Shown piece after piece: positions 9,501-18,215 of a DNA stretch of 64,000 nt; within the stretch, counting starts at the first letter, position 1; the number at the start of each line of letters is the position of its first letter. The notes below the pieces were generated by a model that was not told the origin of the DNA, ran no database searches, and was given only the letters and a program-made list of their open reading frames with translations. This stretch comes from Thermoplasmata archaeon (GTDB lineage: Archaea > Thermoplasmatota > Thermoplasmata > Lutacidiplasmatales > UBA184). The stretch is from positions 62,001-126,000 of the forward strand of contig DAHUZP010000021.1 of the NCBI GenBank assembly GCA_027306505.1. Reading direction: 5' to 3'. Both the position numbers and the translations under genes were made by a program.

Positions 9501-10603
9501 TTCAGCATCTGGATCTCGCCGTAGAAGCGCTGCATCCACTGGGTCGACATCGAGGGCACCACGGTCGCGTTGTAGGTGCCCGCGTTACCCGCGGTGTCCG
9601 TGTAGTCCACGATGATCGCCTGCGGGCTCGTCGGATAGAACTGATTGAACGGGACGAGGTACTCGTGCGTCACGGTGTTCGAGGCGCATCCCGCCTTGTC
9701 GTTCGTGACCGTGGTGCTGTTGGTGGTGCCGTCCCCGAGGGTCCAGGACCACGTGCAGTTCCCCGAGCCGGTGGCGGGCGTCGCCGTCGCGGTGATGGAG
9801 ACGTTCATCCCCACGGGGGGGACGAAGAGCGGGGTGGTCCCCCCGTAGAGGGAGAAGAAGATGCTCGAGAAGGTGATGGTGACCGTCGCGTGCGGGCCCG
9901 CCCCGACCTTCCCCGCAGCGTCCCCCGAGGCGGGAGGGGCGGCGGCGACCGGCGAGCGGATAGGCGGGACGAGGAAGTCCGGGTGAGGGGCGCCGAAGGT
10001 GTTGAGCCCCGCGACGGACCCGACGACGGGCGCGAGCTCGGCGGGGAGCGTGGGAGCCTCCGACGGGGCCCACGCGTGTCGGCCATCGGCGGTCGCGTAG
10101 GAGACGAGCGTGGTGTGGAAGGCCCGGTCGGCCGCGCCCACCGTGCCCATGAGCTCGTAGGTCCCCGGCCCGCTGGGGGTCCAGGAGAACCCGTAGCCCG
10201 CGAAGTAGCGCTGGACCGCCGAGACCAGCGAGGGGGACGGGTCGAACTGGGTGTGGTACTGCTGGGGGGTGAGGAAGCGCTGGTACTCCGGAGATCCCGG
10301 GGTCTGTTGCTCCTGGATGAGCTGGTTCAAGGCCGAGGAAGAAGAGGGTTGGAGCTCGATGCCGAGCCCGATCGATTGGGAGACGGGCACCGCCCCCAGG
10401 GAGCGGCCCGCGCTGGCCGGAGCGAGCGAGACCGGGAGCGCGGATCGGCCCACGGCGGGGGCCGGGAGGCCGACGGCCCCCCCCCCTCCCACGGAGTGAC
10501 CCGTGGAGAGCGCGAGGGTCGACCCGGGCACGAGGAGGGTGAGGAGGATGAACCCCAGGGCGAGCCACCCCACGGACGTCGCCCGTGGACCACGCATTGG
10601 CAT
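6503..10603 (-). CDS. Giant secreted S53 (sedolisin/kumamolisin-type) peptidase, membrane-anchored
   Basis: A 1366-aa protein. A signal peptide (GWLALGFILLTLLVPGSTLAL) is followed by a pro-kumamolisin-type activation domain (~50-200), with an embedded PKD-like insert at ~235-345. The S53 catalytic domain carries GETLLDMEWAHAMAP (Glu/Asp of the triad near 433/437), the NSWG loop, and GGTSLASPMWAA (Ser near 647); DPASGWGSPD resembles the family's Ca site. Then follow three carboxypeptidase-regulatory/CnaB-like beta domains (~735-960), more beta-rich sequence, a TM (VIIPLLAIAMLLITVVAF) and an acidic then Pro/Gly-rich cytoplasmic tail. It likely degrades external protein, probably at acidic pH as known for S53. 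Its neighbours are unrelated. Confidence 0.92.
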   Translation of the reverse strand: MPMRGPRATSVGWLALGFILLTLLVPGSTLALSTGHSVGGGGAVGLPAPAVGRSALPVSLAPASAGRSLGAVPVSQSIGLGIELQPSSSSALNQLIQEQQTPGSPEYQRFLTPQQYHTQFDPSPSLVSAVQRYFAGYGFSWTPSGPGTYELMGTVGAADRAFHTTLVSYATADGRHAWAPSEAPTLPAELAPVVGSVAGLNTFGAPHPDFLVPPIRSPVAAAPPASGDAAGKVGAGPHATVTITFSSIFFSLYGGTTPLFVPPVGMNVSITATATPATGSGNCTWSWTLGDGTTNSTTVTNDKAGCASNTVTHEYLVPFNQFYPTSPQAIIVDYTDTAGNAGTYNATVVPSMSTQWMQRFYGEIQMLNHGSSGAGTVIGLNEMCDPTYDNGTSLYTSETNAFSAIMGLTALSVQYVGQGSTYCYPQWGIAGWAGETLLDMEWAHAMAPNATLEVYFGVDGNNMPWMNYMDIDGGDVLWANNLNDGVFVASNSWGIDESTGAYSLFHQTWAQAAAEGLSLFSSTGDCGSVDGTPALNVSWPASDPDGVAVGGTIQQMNHEGVFVNEYVWNGTYSTTACSNNEGTGGGWSRVFQAPVFQSGMPGNDRGWAQPPVPPWPIKDPRGLPDVSADAATWAAVYFSHEWIPEGGTSLASPMWAAMADVMLDAIGYGQRPAGLIDSHIYAIGVTNVTYARDFHDITQGSNCNVGGSGCSAYSATTAWDPASGWGSPDVANLTQNWNNTFPPWYQVSGYVLSSVGGVVAGASVNNGAALSITNAAGYYLLYAPSGSLSLTASAAGYATASRGVLVNTTDLSDVNITLYPGSSFQVSGTVLTETGAPVTNAVVSAYKGGTAPTGSTGTNGNGLFTLWLPSGAYTLTATAPYLNSSSITVQVTGPTMGLTIQMNYIRETVQGLVLSYIGNVPVWGASVIGSILEGTTTVLSNFTTGATGEFFLHLPEGYGTLSGSVYPYLPATEQLHVWQSGAHGLILYLTPDGSRTTQVNVQLKVIDPVKTPQGTPTLMSGSSLTIEVWANNSLTLQPQLGIYLFPTDMVVNGVHLGTFSSSNVSVSLGGPGQPPAGVAFLNFSAGFLTSSYLDTIVVSVGNLGWTGDAMTSVYLVPNFASTCATSACLYPIWGVVVSTAGARLPGAQVTIESTCGGAAVQTTTTGSSGVYYASLANATYYAIPSAAGYQTASCTQFVVNGSSEEVDLVLEPVKPTLTPTQQQAYSGYHNLLTVSGWVIIPLLAIAMLLITVVAFRLMHKGPEEDDEKEGKPGGPGGAPAAPTAEQQIFPGGETPAALPAPGAPPPSAPPSEALPPETPWEITPAPAPPPPDTGAPPLPDSSGDMGGMGEPDMPDSGTGEGPPPLP

Positions 10604-10859
10604 GGCAACCTAGCGCGTGTATTTGAACGCTATGCCCGGGACTTCGCCCTCCACGGCGATGCGGTGCCCCACCCTCGGCCCGGCGGCCGCGCGGGGGGGG
10701 CGCGGTGCGGGCTTGCGACACCATCCATCCCTCTTCAACCAGGCGCCCTCGCGAAGCGCCCACGTTGCCTCCCGACGCCTCCGCCGTTCGTGCCATCGCC
10801 CCGGCCCCTTCCCGAGGGGGCTATGCTTAGAGCCCTCGCTCCTTCCCCAGCGCGTCAAG
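10604..10859. promoter_or_regulatory. Divergent promoter region (S53 peptidase / STAND-like gene)
   Basis: A 256-bp spacer between divergent genes. For the leftward peptidase, an AT-rich TTCAAATACA (coding strand, ~10617-10626) lies about 20 bp before ATG 10603. For the rightward gene, CTATGCTTAG (~10821-10830) lies about 35 bp before ATG 10860. Both are weak TATA-like matches. No convincing small gene is seen; upstream in-frame extensions of the rightward gene in the ORF track cross this spacer and look non-coding. Confidence 0.4.
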
Positions 10860-13139
10860 ATGACCGAGTCCTCGGAGAGGAGGGGTTCGCTGCCCACCTC
10901 GGTCCCCGAGGTGACGGAAAGGCTCTCCCACGGTCACGGGGTCGTCCTTCTAGTGTCTAGCGGGGACCAGGCCGCGCGCCGGCGCCACCTCGATGCGCTC
11001 GACGAAGAGGCGGGTCGTCGGGGCATCGGGAGATTCCGTGTCGAGGCGACCCCCTTCGACACGAACGTCCCGTTCGGAGCGATCGAGCCCTGGCTCTCCC
11101 GGCTCGCGGCGAGGAGGGCCCGTCGTGCTCCCCCGGAGAGCGGGGAGGTCCCTCTGCCCCTGGTCGCCCTTGCGGGCCTCCTCGGACCGGGGCTGGGAGC
11201 GGACCATCCCTCCCCCCATCCGATCGAGCCCACCGGGAAGGGAGGGAAGGCTCCGTCGCCCACGGGGTCCGACACCTTCTCTGAGGAGCACGCTCTGGTC
11301 TATCCCCCCGAAGAGGTCCGCTCGGCGCTGGTGGACCTCGTCGAACACCACGCCAGGAGCGGACCGACGCTGCTCCTCGTCGACGCGGCGGGGCGTCTCG
11401 ACTCGGCCTCGCGCGCCTGGATGCTCTCCCTCATGGAGCGCATCCAGGAGTTCCCGCTCGGCTTCGCCCTCTCTTTCGATCGCGAGGACGACCCGTTCCT
11501 CGCCCAGTGCCGCTCCCCGGAGAGGAAGGCTCTCTGGGACCGCCTCGATCCTGACGGCGCGGCCCCGACCCAGCCTTCGCCCCGCGACGTGGCGAGGCTC
11601 CTGCGAGGGCTCCCGGAGGGCGCGCTCCGATCCCTGAGAGTGCTCCAGCTCGCCGGACCGGACACCGAGGAGGAGATCCTCGACCGCGCCCTGAACCTGG
11701 GGAAGGGCGGGGCGCGCGAGGCGCTGGCGGAGGCCGAGGGGGCGGGGCTCTGCCGCTGGGTCCGGACCCGGTGCGAGCTCGTCGGACCCCTTCCCCTCGA
11801 GGAAGGCTCCCCGCTCGCTCCCGCGACCACAGAGGACCCCCCGCTCCACCGGGCGCTCGCCCTCGCGATCGAGCGGCGGACCCCCACGCTCTCGGGAAAG
11901 GTCTGCTTCCGGGTCGCGGACCACTGGGACCGGGCGAAGGTCCTGGAACCGGGGGTCCTGCGTCTCCTCGCGGCCGCGCGCGAGAGCGAGCGCTGGGGGG
12001 CGGAGGAGCTCGCCGACGCCTGGTACCACCGCGCGCTCCTGCTCGCCCAGAGCGACCCGTCCCCCGCAGCCCGGGAGATCGAGGAGAGGGTCCTCTCCCA
12101 GCTGGCCGGGCTCCGCCGCCGCAGCGGCAACTACGCCGGGGAGGTCGAGATGATTCGCCGGGCGACCGCGCTCGCGGAAGGGAGGAAGGCCGGCGTCCAG
12201 CAGCTCTCCAACTACGTCGCCCGGTGGGCGGTCGCGACCACCCACATCGGCGGGGACCCGGAGGAGCTGCTCCGGACGACCCTCGAGAAGGTGCGCGGGC
12301 GCTTCCCGTTGGAGGAGGCCCGACTGATGGTGAGCTACGCCGTTTTCCTCGGGATCCGGGGACGTGGAGAGGAGGCGCTGACGACGGCGCTGCGCGCTTC
12401 GGAGATCGCGGAGGCGACGACGGACGTCATGCTCCGGGTCCAGTGCCTCAGGCACATCGCCGTGCTCCGGATCTTCGGCGGAGGGGAGCCCGAGAAGGCG
12501 AGGGAGCCGCTCGAGCGGGCGCTCGCCCTTGCGGACGCGCTGCGCGGGGGTCCGGAGCAGGACACCATCGTGGACCTCAAAGACCATCTGGCGCAGCTCG
12601 AGCTCGATCTGGGGAACCTCCCCGAAGCGGTGCGCCGGGGCGAGGAGGCGTTGGAGCTCGCGAGGAGGCTCGGGACACGGGCGAGCATCCTGTTCGTGCT
12701 GGGCAACCTCTCCGAGATCCACGCGCTCTCGGGCCACGCCGCTCGGGCGGTGGTGCTGAACACGGAGCTCCGTCGCTCCTGCGTCCGCTACCAGGTCCCC
12801 ACGACCGACGAGTTCTACCTGCAGCTCCTCCTCTCCGAGGCGCTCACCTTGGAGGAGGAGGGGGAGAGACCCCGCGCCCTGGAGCGGCTCCAAGAGCTCG
12901 CCCAGCACGCAGAGAAGGGAGGGACCCGCTACTACCTCGCGCAAGCCCTCGCCTGGGAGATGGTCCTCGCGGAGCGGGCCGGTGACGAGACGGGGGCCCG
13001 CCGCGCGCTCCGCAGGATCGAGAAGGACGGCCTGGTCAAGGCCCTGGGGTCCATGAACAGGAAGCGCGTCTCGGAGGCGAAGGCCCGCCTCGAGAGGCCG
13101 AGGGAGGGCGTCTCCCACCGGGAACTGCGGGGCCCCTGA
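10860..13139 (+). CDS. STAND/AAA-like ATPase-fold protein with TPR-like repeats, P-loop degenerate
   Basis: A 759-aa soluble protein from ATG 10860 (MTESSERRG). The first ~330 residues follow the plan of AAA_16/MalT-type NTPase domains: a beta strand at the P-loop position (GVVLLVSSGDQAARRRHLDAL), a Walker-B-like strand (GPTLLLVDAAGRLDSASRAW), then a helical region. The P-loop lacks GxxxxGK[ST], so nucleotide binding is doubtful. The last ~400 residues are Ala/Leu/Arg/Glu-rich helical pairs of TPR type (for example EEALTTALRASEIAEATTDVMLR). No DNA-binding domain is visible. A signalling or scaffold role is inference. The GNAT gene follows 76 bp downstream on the same strand. Confidence 0.7.
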   Translation: MTESSERRGSLPTSVPEVTERLSHGHGVVLLVSSGDQAARRRHLDALDEEAGRRGIGRFRVEATPFDTNVPFGAIEPWLSRLAARRARRAPPESGEVPLPLVALAGLLGPGLGADHPSPHPIEPTGKGGKAPSPTGSDTFSEEHALVYPPEEVRSALVDLVEHHARSGPTLLLVDAAGRLDSASRAWMLSLMERIQEFPLGFALSFDREDDPFLAQCRSPERKALWDRLDPDGAAPTQPSPRDVARLLRGLPEGALRSLRVLQLAGPDTEEEILDRALNLGKGGAREALAEAEGAGLCRWVRTRCELVGPLPLEEGSPLAPATTEDPPLHRALALAIERRTPTLSGKVCFRVADHWDRAKVLEPGVLRLLAAARESERWGAEELADAWYHRALLLAQSDPSPAAREIEERVLSQLAGLRRRSGNYAGEVEMIRRATALAEGRKAGVQQLSNYVARWAVATTHIGGDPEELLRTTLEKVRGRFPLEEARLMVSYAVFLGIRGRGEEALTTALRASEIAEATTDVMLRVQCLRHIAVLRIFGGGEPEKAREPLERALALADALRGGPEQDTIVDLKDHLAQLELDLGNLPEAVRRGEEALELARRLGTRASILFVLGNLSEIHALSGHAARAVVLNTELRRSCVRYQVPTTDEFYLQLLLSEALTLEEEGERPRALERLQELAQHAEKGGTRYYLAQALAWEMVLAERAGDETGARRALRRIEKDGLVKALGSMNRKRVSEAKARLERPREGVSHRELRGP

Positions 13140-13215
13140 GCGACCCGATTCGGGCCCCGGCGCTCCCGCTACCCCGTTCGAGGAATGCTCATGGGCCTCG
13201 AGGGCTCGGGCGCCC

Positions 13216-14172
13216 ATGCAGTTCCGCGCGTTGGACGAGCTGACGACCGAGCAGGAGCTGACCCGGCTGCTGACCCACACCTCCTCCTTCGAGGCGACCT
13301 CCCGCAAGCACCTGCTGGCCCTGCGTCGGCAGGGCTCGCTCTCCGACTATGGGGGAGTGTTCGCGGTGGAGAAGGGGGAGGTCGTCGGCCAGACGCTGGT
13401 CTTCCGCGCTCCCTACGTCTTCCCCCACGGTACCGAGACCCTCGGTTGCATCGCCGCCGTGACCACGCGCCCGGACCACGGCCGGTCGGGGGTCGCCTAT
13501 CAGGTCCTGCGCGAGGTGCACCGGCGGGAGCGGGAGGCCGGGGAAGAGCACGTCGCGCTCTGGACGAACCTCTCCTGGGGCGCCCACCGCCTCTACGAGA
13601 AGCTGGGGTACCGGGACGTCTACCTCATCCCGAGGGCCTCGACCCTGCTGCCCCCTCGCCAGCGACGGGCCCCTCACGGCATCGTCAGACCGGGCCGCAC
13701 GAGCGAGCTGGACGCCTTCGACGAGCTGCATCGGGAGACGACCAGGGGCCGTTGGGGCTTCACCCCACGCACCCCCCACCACGCCCTGACCGAGAGCCGG
13801 CTTGGCTACTTCGACCCCAGCAAGGACATCCGGGTCTACGCGAGGGGAGGTCGCATCGAGGGGTATGCCTTCCGCCAGGAGAAGTTCGGACGGATCCGGT
13901 GCCCCGAGCTCGTCGCCTCGACCTCGCGCGCCCGGGAGGCCCTCGTGAACGACCTCGAGCGAGGGGGGGCGGGCATGCTGCTCACCTTCGACTTCTCGGC
14001 GGCCTCGGACTCGGCCGTCTCGCTCCGGCGCCGGGGCTACCGGTTCATGCAGGGCTCGTGGTACCGACTGCTGGGCGCCTCCTTGCGCCGCTCGCTCAGC
14101 GCGAAGGAGGCCGTGCGGGAGTTCGGCACCTCCGACGCGCGCTTCGTCTGCCATCTTGGCGACATGTTCTGA
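13216..14172 (+). CDS. GNAT-family N-acetyltransferase
   Basis: A 318-aa protein. The N-terminal half has the GNAT acetyl-CoA-binding region (IAAVTTRPDHGRSGVAYQVL, corresponding to V-x-x-x-R-x-x-G-x-[GA]) followed by the ALWTNLSWGAHRLYEKLGY strand-helix typical of motif B. The C-terminal ~150 residues resemble a second, diverged GNAT fold without an obvious pyrophosphate loop. The substrate cannot be predicted. It may be co-transcribed with the upstream TPR-type gene. Confidence 0.82.
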   Translation: MQFRALDELTTEQELTRLLTHTSSFEATSRKHLLALRRQGSLSDYGGVFAVEKGEVVGQTLVFRAPYVFPHGTETLGCIAAVTTRPDHGRSGVAYQVLREVHRREREAGEEHVALWTNLSWGAHRLYEKLGYRDVYLIPRASTLLPPRQRRAPHGIVRPGRTSELDAFDELHRETTRGRWGFTPRTPHHALTESRLGYFDPSKDIRVYARGGRIEGYAFRQEKFGRIRCPELVASTSRAREALVNDLERGGAGMLLTFDFSAASDSAVSLRRRGYRFMQGSWYRLLGASLRRSLSAKEAVREFGTSDARFVCHLGDMF

Positions 14173-14194
14173 GCGGCGGACGCTCGCCGCCGCC

Positions 14195-15010
14195 CTAGGG
14201 AAGGGCGTCGAACTTCGGAGGACGCTTCGCGACGAAGGCCCGGATCCCCTCTGGAAGCTCGCGTCCTCGGGCCGCTTCGACCATCCCTCGGCGCTCGAGG
14301 GCGAGCTGCGTCTCGAGGGTGCCTCCGAAGGAGGTGAGCAGGAGACGTTTGGTCCAGCCGAAGGCCGAGAGCGGCATCTTGGAGAGCTCCTTCGCCCGTT
14401 CGCGTCCGCGCGCCTGGAGCTGCTCCGAGGGGACCACCTCGTGGACGAGCCCGAGCTCCCGGGCCCGGTCCGCCTTGACCTTCCCGGCTCCGAAGAGGAG
14501 CTCCTGCGCTCCCCCCATGCCGAGGTAGTGGGGCAGGAGGTAGGTGAGCCCCCCATCGGGGATCCCCCCGAGCTGGAGGAAGGCGGTCACCAGGGTCGCC
14601 TCAGGAGCGGCGATGCGCCAGTCGCAGGCGAGGGCCATCGAGAGCCCGCCTCCGGCCGCGACCCCGGGGAGCGCAGCCACCACCGGCTTCCCCATCTCCA
14701 CGATCTCCCGGATGCAGCGCTCCTGCTCTCCCACCAGGTCGTGGAAGGCGACAGGCAGTTCCCCCCGCTCCAGCCACTCCTTCATGATCGCGACGTCCCC
14801 GCCGGCCGAGAAGGCCCTGCCGCTCCCGGTGAGCAGGACCGCTCGAACCGAGGTGTCCTGGGCGAGCTCCCCCAGGGTTCGCCGAAGCGTGCGCAGCTCC
14901 TCCGCCCCGAAGGCGTTCATCCTCTCGGGCCGGTCGAAGGTCACGACGGCGACGGTTCCGTCCTTCTCGACGCGCAGCGATGAACGGGGCTGGGTCTCCT
15001 TCGCCTGCAT
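14195..15010 (-). CDS. Enoyl-CoA hydratase/isomerase (crotonase) family protein
   Basis: A 271-aa crotonase-fold protein with both oxyanion-hole segments (GSGRAFSAGGDVAIM and GVAAGGGLSMALACDWRI) and the C-terminal trimerisation helix region. At the positions of the two catalytic Glu of true hydratases the sequence reads AFLQLGGIPDGGLTYLLP, so only an Asp is evident; this pattern is more like isomerase/PaaG-type members. CoA-thioester chemistry is probable, but the substrate is unknown. It ends 22 nt from the convergent GNAT gene and starts 187 bp from the divergent kelch gene. No other beta-oxidation gene is in view. Confidence 0.9.
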   Translation of the reverse strand: MQAKETQPRSSLRVEKDGTVAVVTFDRPERMNAFGAEELRTLRRTLGELAQDTSVRAVLLTGSGRAFSAGGDVAIMKEWLERGELPVAFHDLVGEQERCIREIVEMGKPVVAALPGVAAGGGLSMALACDWRIAAPEATLVTAFLQLGGIPDGGLTYLLPHYLGMGGAQELLFGAGKVKADRARELGLVHEVVPSEQLQARGRERAKELSKMPLSAFGWTKRLLLTSFGGTLETQLALERRGMVEAARGRELPEGIRAFVAKRPPKFDALP

Positions 15011-15197
15011 GATGCTCTCTCCCTGGTCGGGGACGCTTCGGGCGAACGGCGGGGCCCGTTTAGGCTTTCGCGACGCCCCCTCCCCGGGGGACCTCCGGGG
15101 GGCCGAGGTCGAGAGGAAGCAGGCCTTCTTTCGTCGGGAAGTGCCCCCGTCCCTCCCCCGACTAAGCTAATCAGGGGGCTGGTACCTTCTCGAGCGA

Positions 15198-18128
15198 ATG
15201 GAACTTCGACCAGGGGTAGTGCGAGAGGGCCCCGCAGCTACGCGAAACCCCTCGGTGCCCGCGCTCGGCGCTCTCCTCGGGATCCTCCTGCTCCTGCTCC
15301 TCTCTCCGGTGGGTCCCATGGGGACCCACGCGGTGCTGGCGCCCCTGCCCAGCCCCAACGGGGGCCACACCCAGGGCCCGGCATCCACCACAGTGAGCGC
15401 CCCCCGGTCGGCCCCGACGAGGACGCTCGCCGAGACGATCATGATGGAGGCGATCGGAAGCCTCAGCTCTGGCGCCGGACCGGCCTCGGGGACCTCAGGG
15501 TGGTCCTGCGACCTCGACGCAGCCCCCTCCGCCCCTTCCACCCCCTCCACGTCGGCGAGCTGCTCCACCTCCGCCGCTCAGCGCGCGGGGGTCCCTTCGG
15601 CCACAGCGCCCCCCACTCCGGTCGCCTGGCAGGACGTTAGCCCCACCGTGGGGACGGCCCCTTCCGCCCGCGTCGGGGCCGCGATGAGCTACGATCCCGG
15701 CGACGGGTACGTCCTCTTCTACGGCGGAGGCAACGGCGCGGGGACCGCCTTCTTCCACGACACCTGGTCGTTCTCGAACGGCGTGTGGACCAACCTCACC
15801 AGCAGCGTGGGCACGCCCCCGCCCGGCCGGGTCTCCCCGTCGATGGCCTACGACACCGCGGACGGCTACATGGTCCTCTACGGCGGGCTCACGCTGAGCG
15901 GAGGCGGCACCTGGCTCGACGACCTCTCCGACACCTGGAAGTTCAGCGGCGGGGCCTGGACGAACATCACGACCTCCGCAGGCACGCCCCCGTCCGGCCG
16001 CTTCTCGATGGGGCTCGGCTACGACCCCTCCGACCACGAGCTCGTCGGCTTCGGCGGGGAACAGGTCATCTTGAACGCGCTCGGCGCGACCGCGACGATG
16101 GACGGGGGCACGTGGGCCTTCAGCGGTGGGAGCTGGAGGAACCTTGTGGGCACCGTCTCCACGCCTCCCAGCGCGCGGGCGGGCGTCAACATGGCCTACG
16201 ACGCGGCGGACGGCTACCTGCTCATGTACGGCGGCCTCTGGGAGTCCATCTCGGGAACCTCCGTCTCGGGCTACGAGACGTCTGACACCTGGTCGTTCTC
16301 CTCCGGGTTCTGGCTGAACCGGACCTCGGCGGTCACGGGGACGCCGGGGGACCTCGCGCTCTCAGGGATGGCCTACGACTCGGGAGCGAAGGAGGTCGTG
16401 ATGTTCGGCGGGTGCGTCCCGCCGGTGAGCTCGAGCTGCCCGCTGGTCAACACGACCTGGGCCTACCATGCGGACCGGTGGACGGACGTGAGCCCGCTCA
16501 TCTCCGTCGCCCCCTCGGCCCGGGCGTCCGTCGCGATGTCCAACGACACGCACGACGGCTACCTCCTCCTCTTCGGGGGGAGCTGCGGGTCGGCCGCCGG
16601 ATGCGCGCTCGGTGACACCTGGACGGAGAACGGCGCCGGTTCGACCGTCCACCCCATCACGTTCACCTCGATCCCCGTCGCCTGCGGGCCGATCCAGTTC
16701 GACGGGCTGTCCCTCGCGAGCGGGACGACGGTGGGCGCGGCGACCGGGACCGGCAGCCTCTCCATCGGAGCCTGTCCTCCGGACAACTTCGTCTCGTGGA
16801 ACGTGAGCGGGGGGCTCTCGCTCTCCGCTCCCCACTCCCCCTCGACCCAGGTGGCGATCTGGGGGACCGGTAGCCTCTCGGCCTGGTTCGTGGGCCCGCT
16901 CCACGTGAACCTGACCACCTCCGCCCATACGGTGGGGCTGAACGCTTCGAGCACGCTCGACGCGACGACCTGGGGAGGCGTCGGGCCCTACAGCTACCTC
17001 TGGTCCTTGAACGGCACCAACACCTCGGCGGTGCAGGACCCCTACACGGTCACCTTCGTGCACGCGGGGAACTACACCTACGGCTGCTGGGCGATCGACT
17101 CGCGCGGGACCATCGCGTGGGGCGGGTCCTCCTCCATCCAGGTGCTGAGCTACACGCCGAAGCCGCTCGGCGTGAACGTGAGCGCGACGTCCTACTACCC
17201 CCCGACCGGGTCCACGATCTACTTCACCGCGACGACGACCGGTGGGACCATCTCCACGTATTCCTGGACGGAGAACGGCACCCAGTCGCTCCCCTGCTCC
17301 GGACCCACGTGCCCCATCTACTTCCCGCATGGCGGCACCTATCCGGTCGCGGTCACGGTCGTGGACTCGCTCGGCCGCTCGGCCACGGATTCCACGCGCG
17401 TCTCCGTCTACACCTACTTCACCTCCGGCCCGCCCGCCCCGCTCACCCTGACCCTCAAGTCGAACCTCACCACGGCCTACGTGGGCGAGCCCATCGCCTT
17501 CACGGGGACGCCCGCCGGAGGGATCGGGACCTACCACGGCTACGTGTTCTGGATGAACGGCACGGGGAACTCCTCGCCGATGAGCTCCGGCCAGTTCGAC
17601 CACGCGTTCACCTCGGCCGCGACCTACACGGTCCAGCTCTGGGTCTTCGACAGCGCTGGCGAGGCCGCCTCCAGCAACAAGCTCACGATCACCGTCCAGC
17701 CGGACCCCTCGGGGCCCTCCTCTTCCCCTGGGATCTGGGAGACCTCGGCAGGAGGCATCCCGATCCTGGCGCTGGCCCTGGTCATGGTGGTGGTGCTGAT
17801 CGTCGCGGCCGTGGCCTTGCTCGTCGCGCGCTCCCGACGTCGACGCTCCTCCCCGCCCCAGGGCCCCCAGGAGGCCTACGAGGGCCCCTCGGGACCCCAG
17901 GCGCCGCCCCAGGGCTGGGAGGGCGGCATGGCCCCCTCGCCGTACGGGGCTCCCGGCTATCCTCCGGGCTACCCCCAGGACCCCTACGCGCCCTCCCCGT
18001 ACCCGGACCCGGACCCGAACGCCGCACCGTCCCCGTACCCGCCGTCGAACCCCCAGGGGTACGGCTACCAGCACGACCCCCAGGGGGTCGCCCCCGGACC
18101 TCCGCGCGGACGGTACCAGGGCCGCTGA
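15198..18128 (+). CDS. Kelch-repeat / PKD-domain surface protein, membrane-anchored
   Basis: A 976-aa protein. N-terminal signal anchor (LGALLGILLLLLLSPVGPMG) and Ser/Pro linker, then about six kelch-type blades (~150-480) each with a motif like SYDPGDGYVLFYGG or AYDTADGYMVLYGG followed by DTWSFSNGVWTNL. Two or three PKD/Ig-like domains follow (~500-840; for example WTENGTQSLPCSG and YPVAVTVVDSLGRSATD). A single TM (ILALALVMVVVLIVAAVALLV), a basic stop-transfer RSRRRR, and a Pro/Gly/Tyr-rich ~90-aa tail end the protein. Adhesion or carbohydrate binding is likely; no catalytic residues are evident. A weak TATA-like CTAAGCTAAT lies ~30 bp upstream of ATG. Confidence 0.87.
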   Translation: MELRPGVVREGPAATRNPSVPALGALLGILLLLLLSPVGPMGTHAVLAPLPSPNGGHTQGPASTTVSAPRSAPTRTLAETIMMEAIGSLSSGAGPASGTSGWSCDLDAAPSAPSTPSTSASCSTSAAQRAGVPSATAPPTPVAWQDVSPTVGTAPSARVGAAMSYDPGDGYVLFYGGGNGAGTAFFHDTWSFSNGVWTNLTSSVGTPPPGRVSPSMAYDTADGYMVLYGGLTLSGGGTWLDDLSDTWKFSGGAWTNITTSAGTPPSGRFSMGLGYDPSDHELVGFGGEQVILNALGATATMDGGTWAFSGGSWRNLVGTVSTPPSARAGVNMAYDAADGYLLMYGGLWESISGTSVSGYETSDTWSFSSGFWLNRTSAVTGTPGDLALSGMAYDSGAKEVVMFGGCVPPVSSSCPLVNTTWAYHADRWTDVSPLISVAPSARASVAMSNDTHDGYLLLFGGSCGSAAGCALGDTWTENGAGSTVHPITFTSIPVACGPIQFDGLSLASGTTVGAATGTGSLSIGACPPDNFVSWNVSGGLSLSAPHSPSTQVAIWGTGSLSAWFVGPLHVNLTTSAHTVGLNASSTLDATTWGGVGPYSYLWSLNGTNTSAVQDPYTVTFVHAGNYTYGCWAIDSRGTIAWGGSSSIQVLSYTPKPLGVNVSATSYYPPTGSTIYFTATTTGGTISTYSWTENGTQSLPCSGPTCPIYFPHGGTYPVAVTVVDSLGRSATDSTRVSVYTYFTSGPPAPLTLTLKSNLTTAYVGEPIAFTGTPAGGIGTYHGYVFWMNGTGNSSPMSSGQFDHAFTSAATYTVQLWVFDSAGEAASSNKLTITVQPDPSGPSSSPGIWETSAGGIPILALALVMVVVLIVAAVALLVARSRRRRSSPPQGPQEAYEGPSGPQAPPQGWEGGMAPSPYGAPGYPPGYPQDPYAPSPYPDPDPNAAPSPYPPSNPQGYGYQHDPQGVAPGPPRGRYQGR

Positions 18129-18215
18129 GGGCTGAGGACGCGGGGCCTCCTCGCGCGAGCGCGGTCCACGTAGAAGGAGAACGGCACCCGCCGTTCCCGG
18201 CCCCTGAGAGGGACC

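Noticed and set aside
8684-10960. 758-aa plus-strand ORF opposite the S53 peptidase
   Set aside because: Antisense shadow; the minus-strand protein has signal peptide, catalytic motifs and TM.
10950-13307. 785-aa minus-strand ORF opposite the TPR protein
   Set aside because: Antisense shadow produced by high GC; composition and lack of structure fit a mirror of the real gene.
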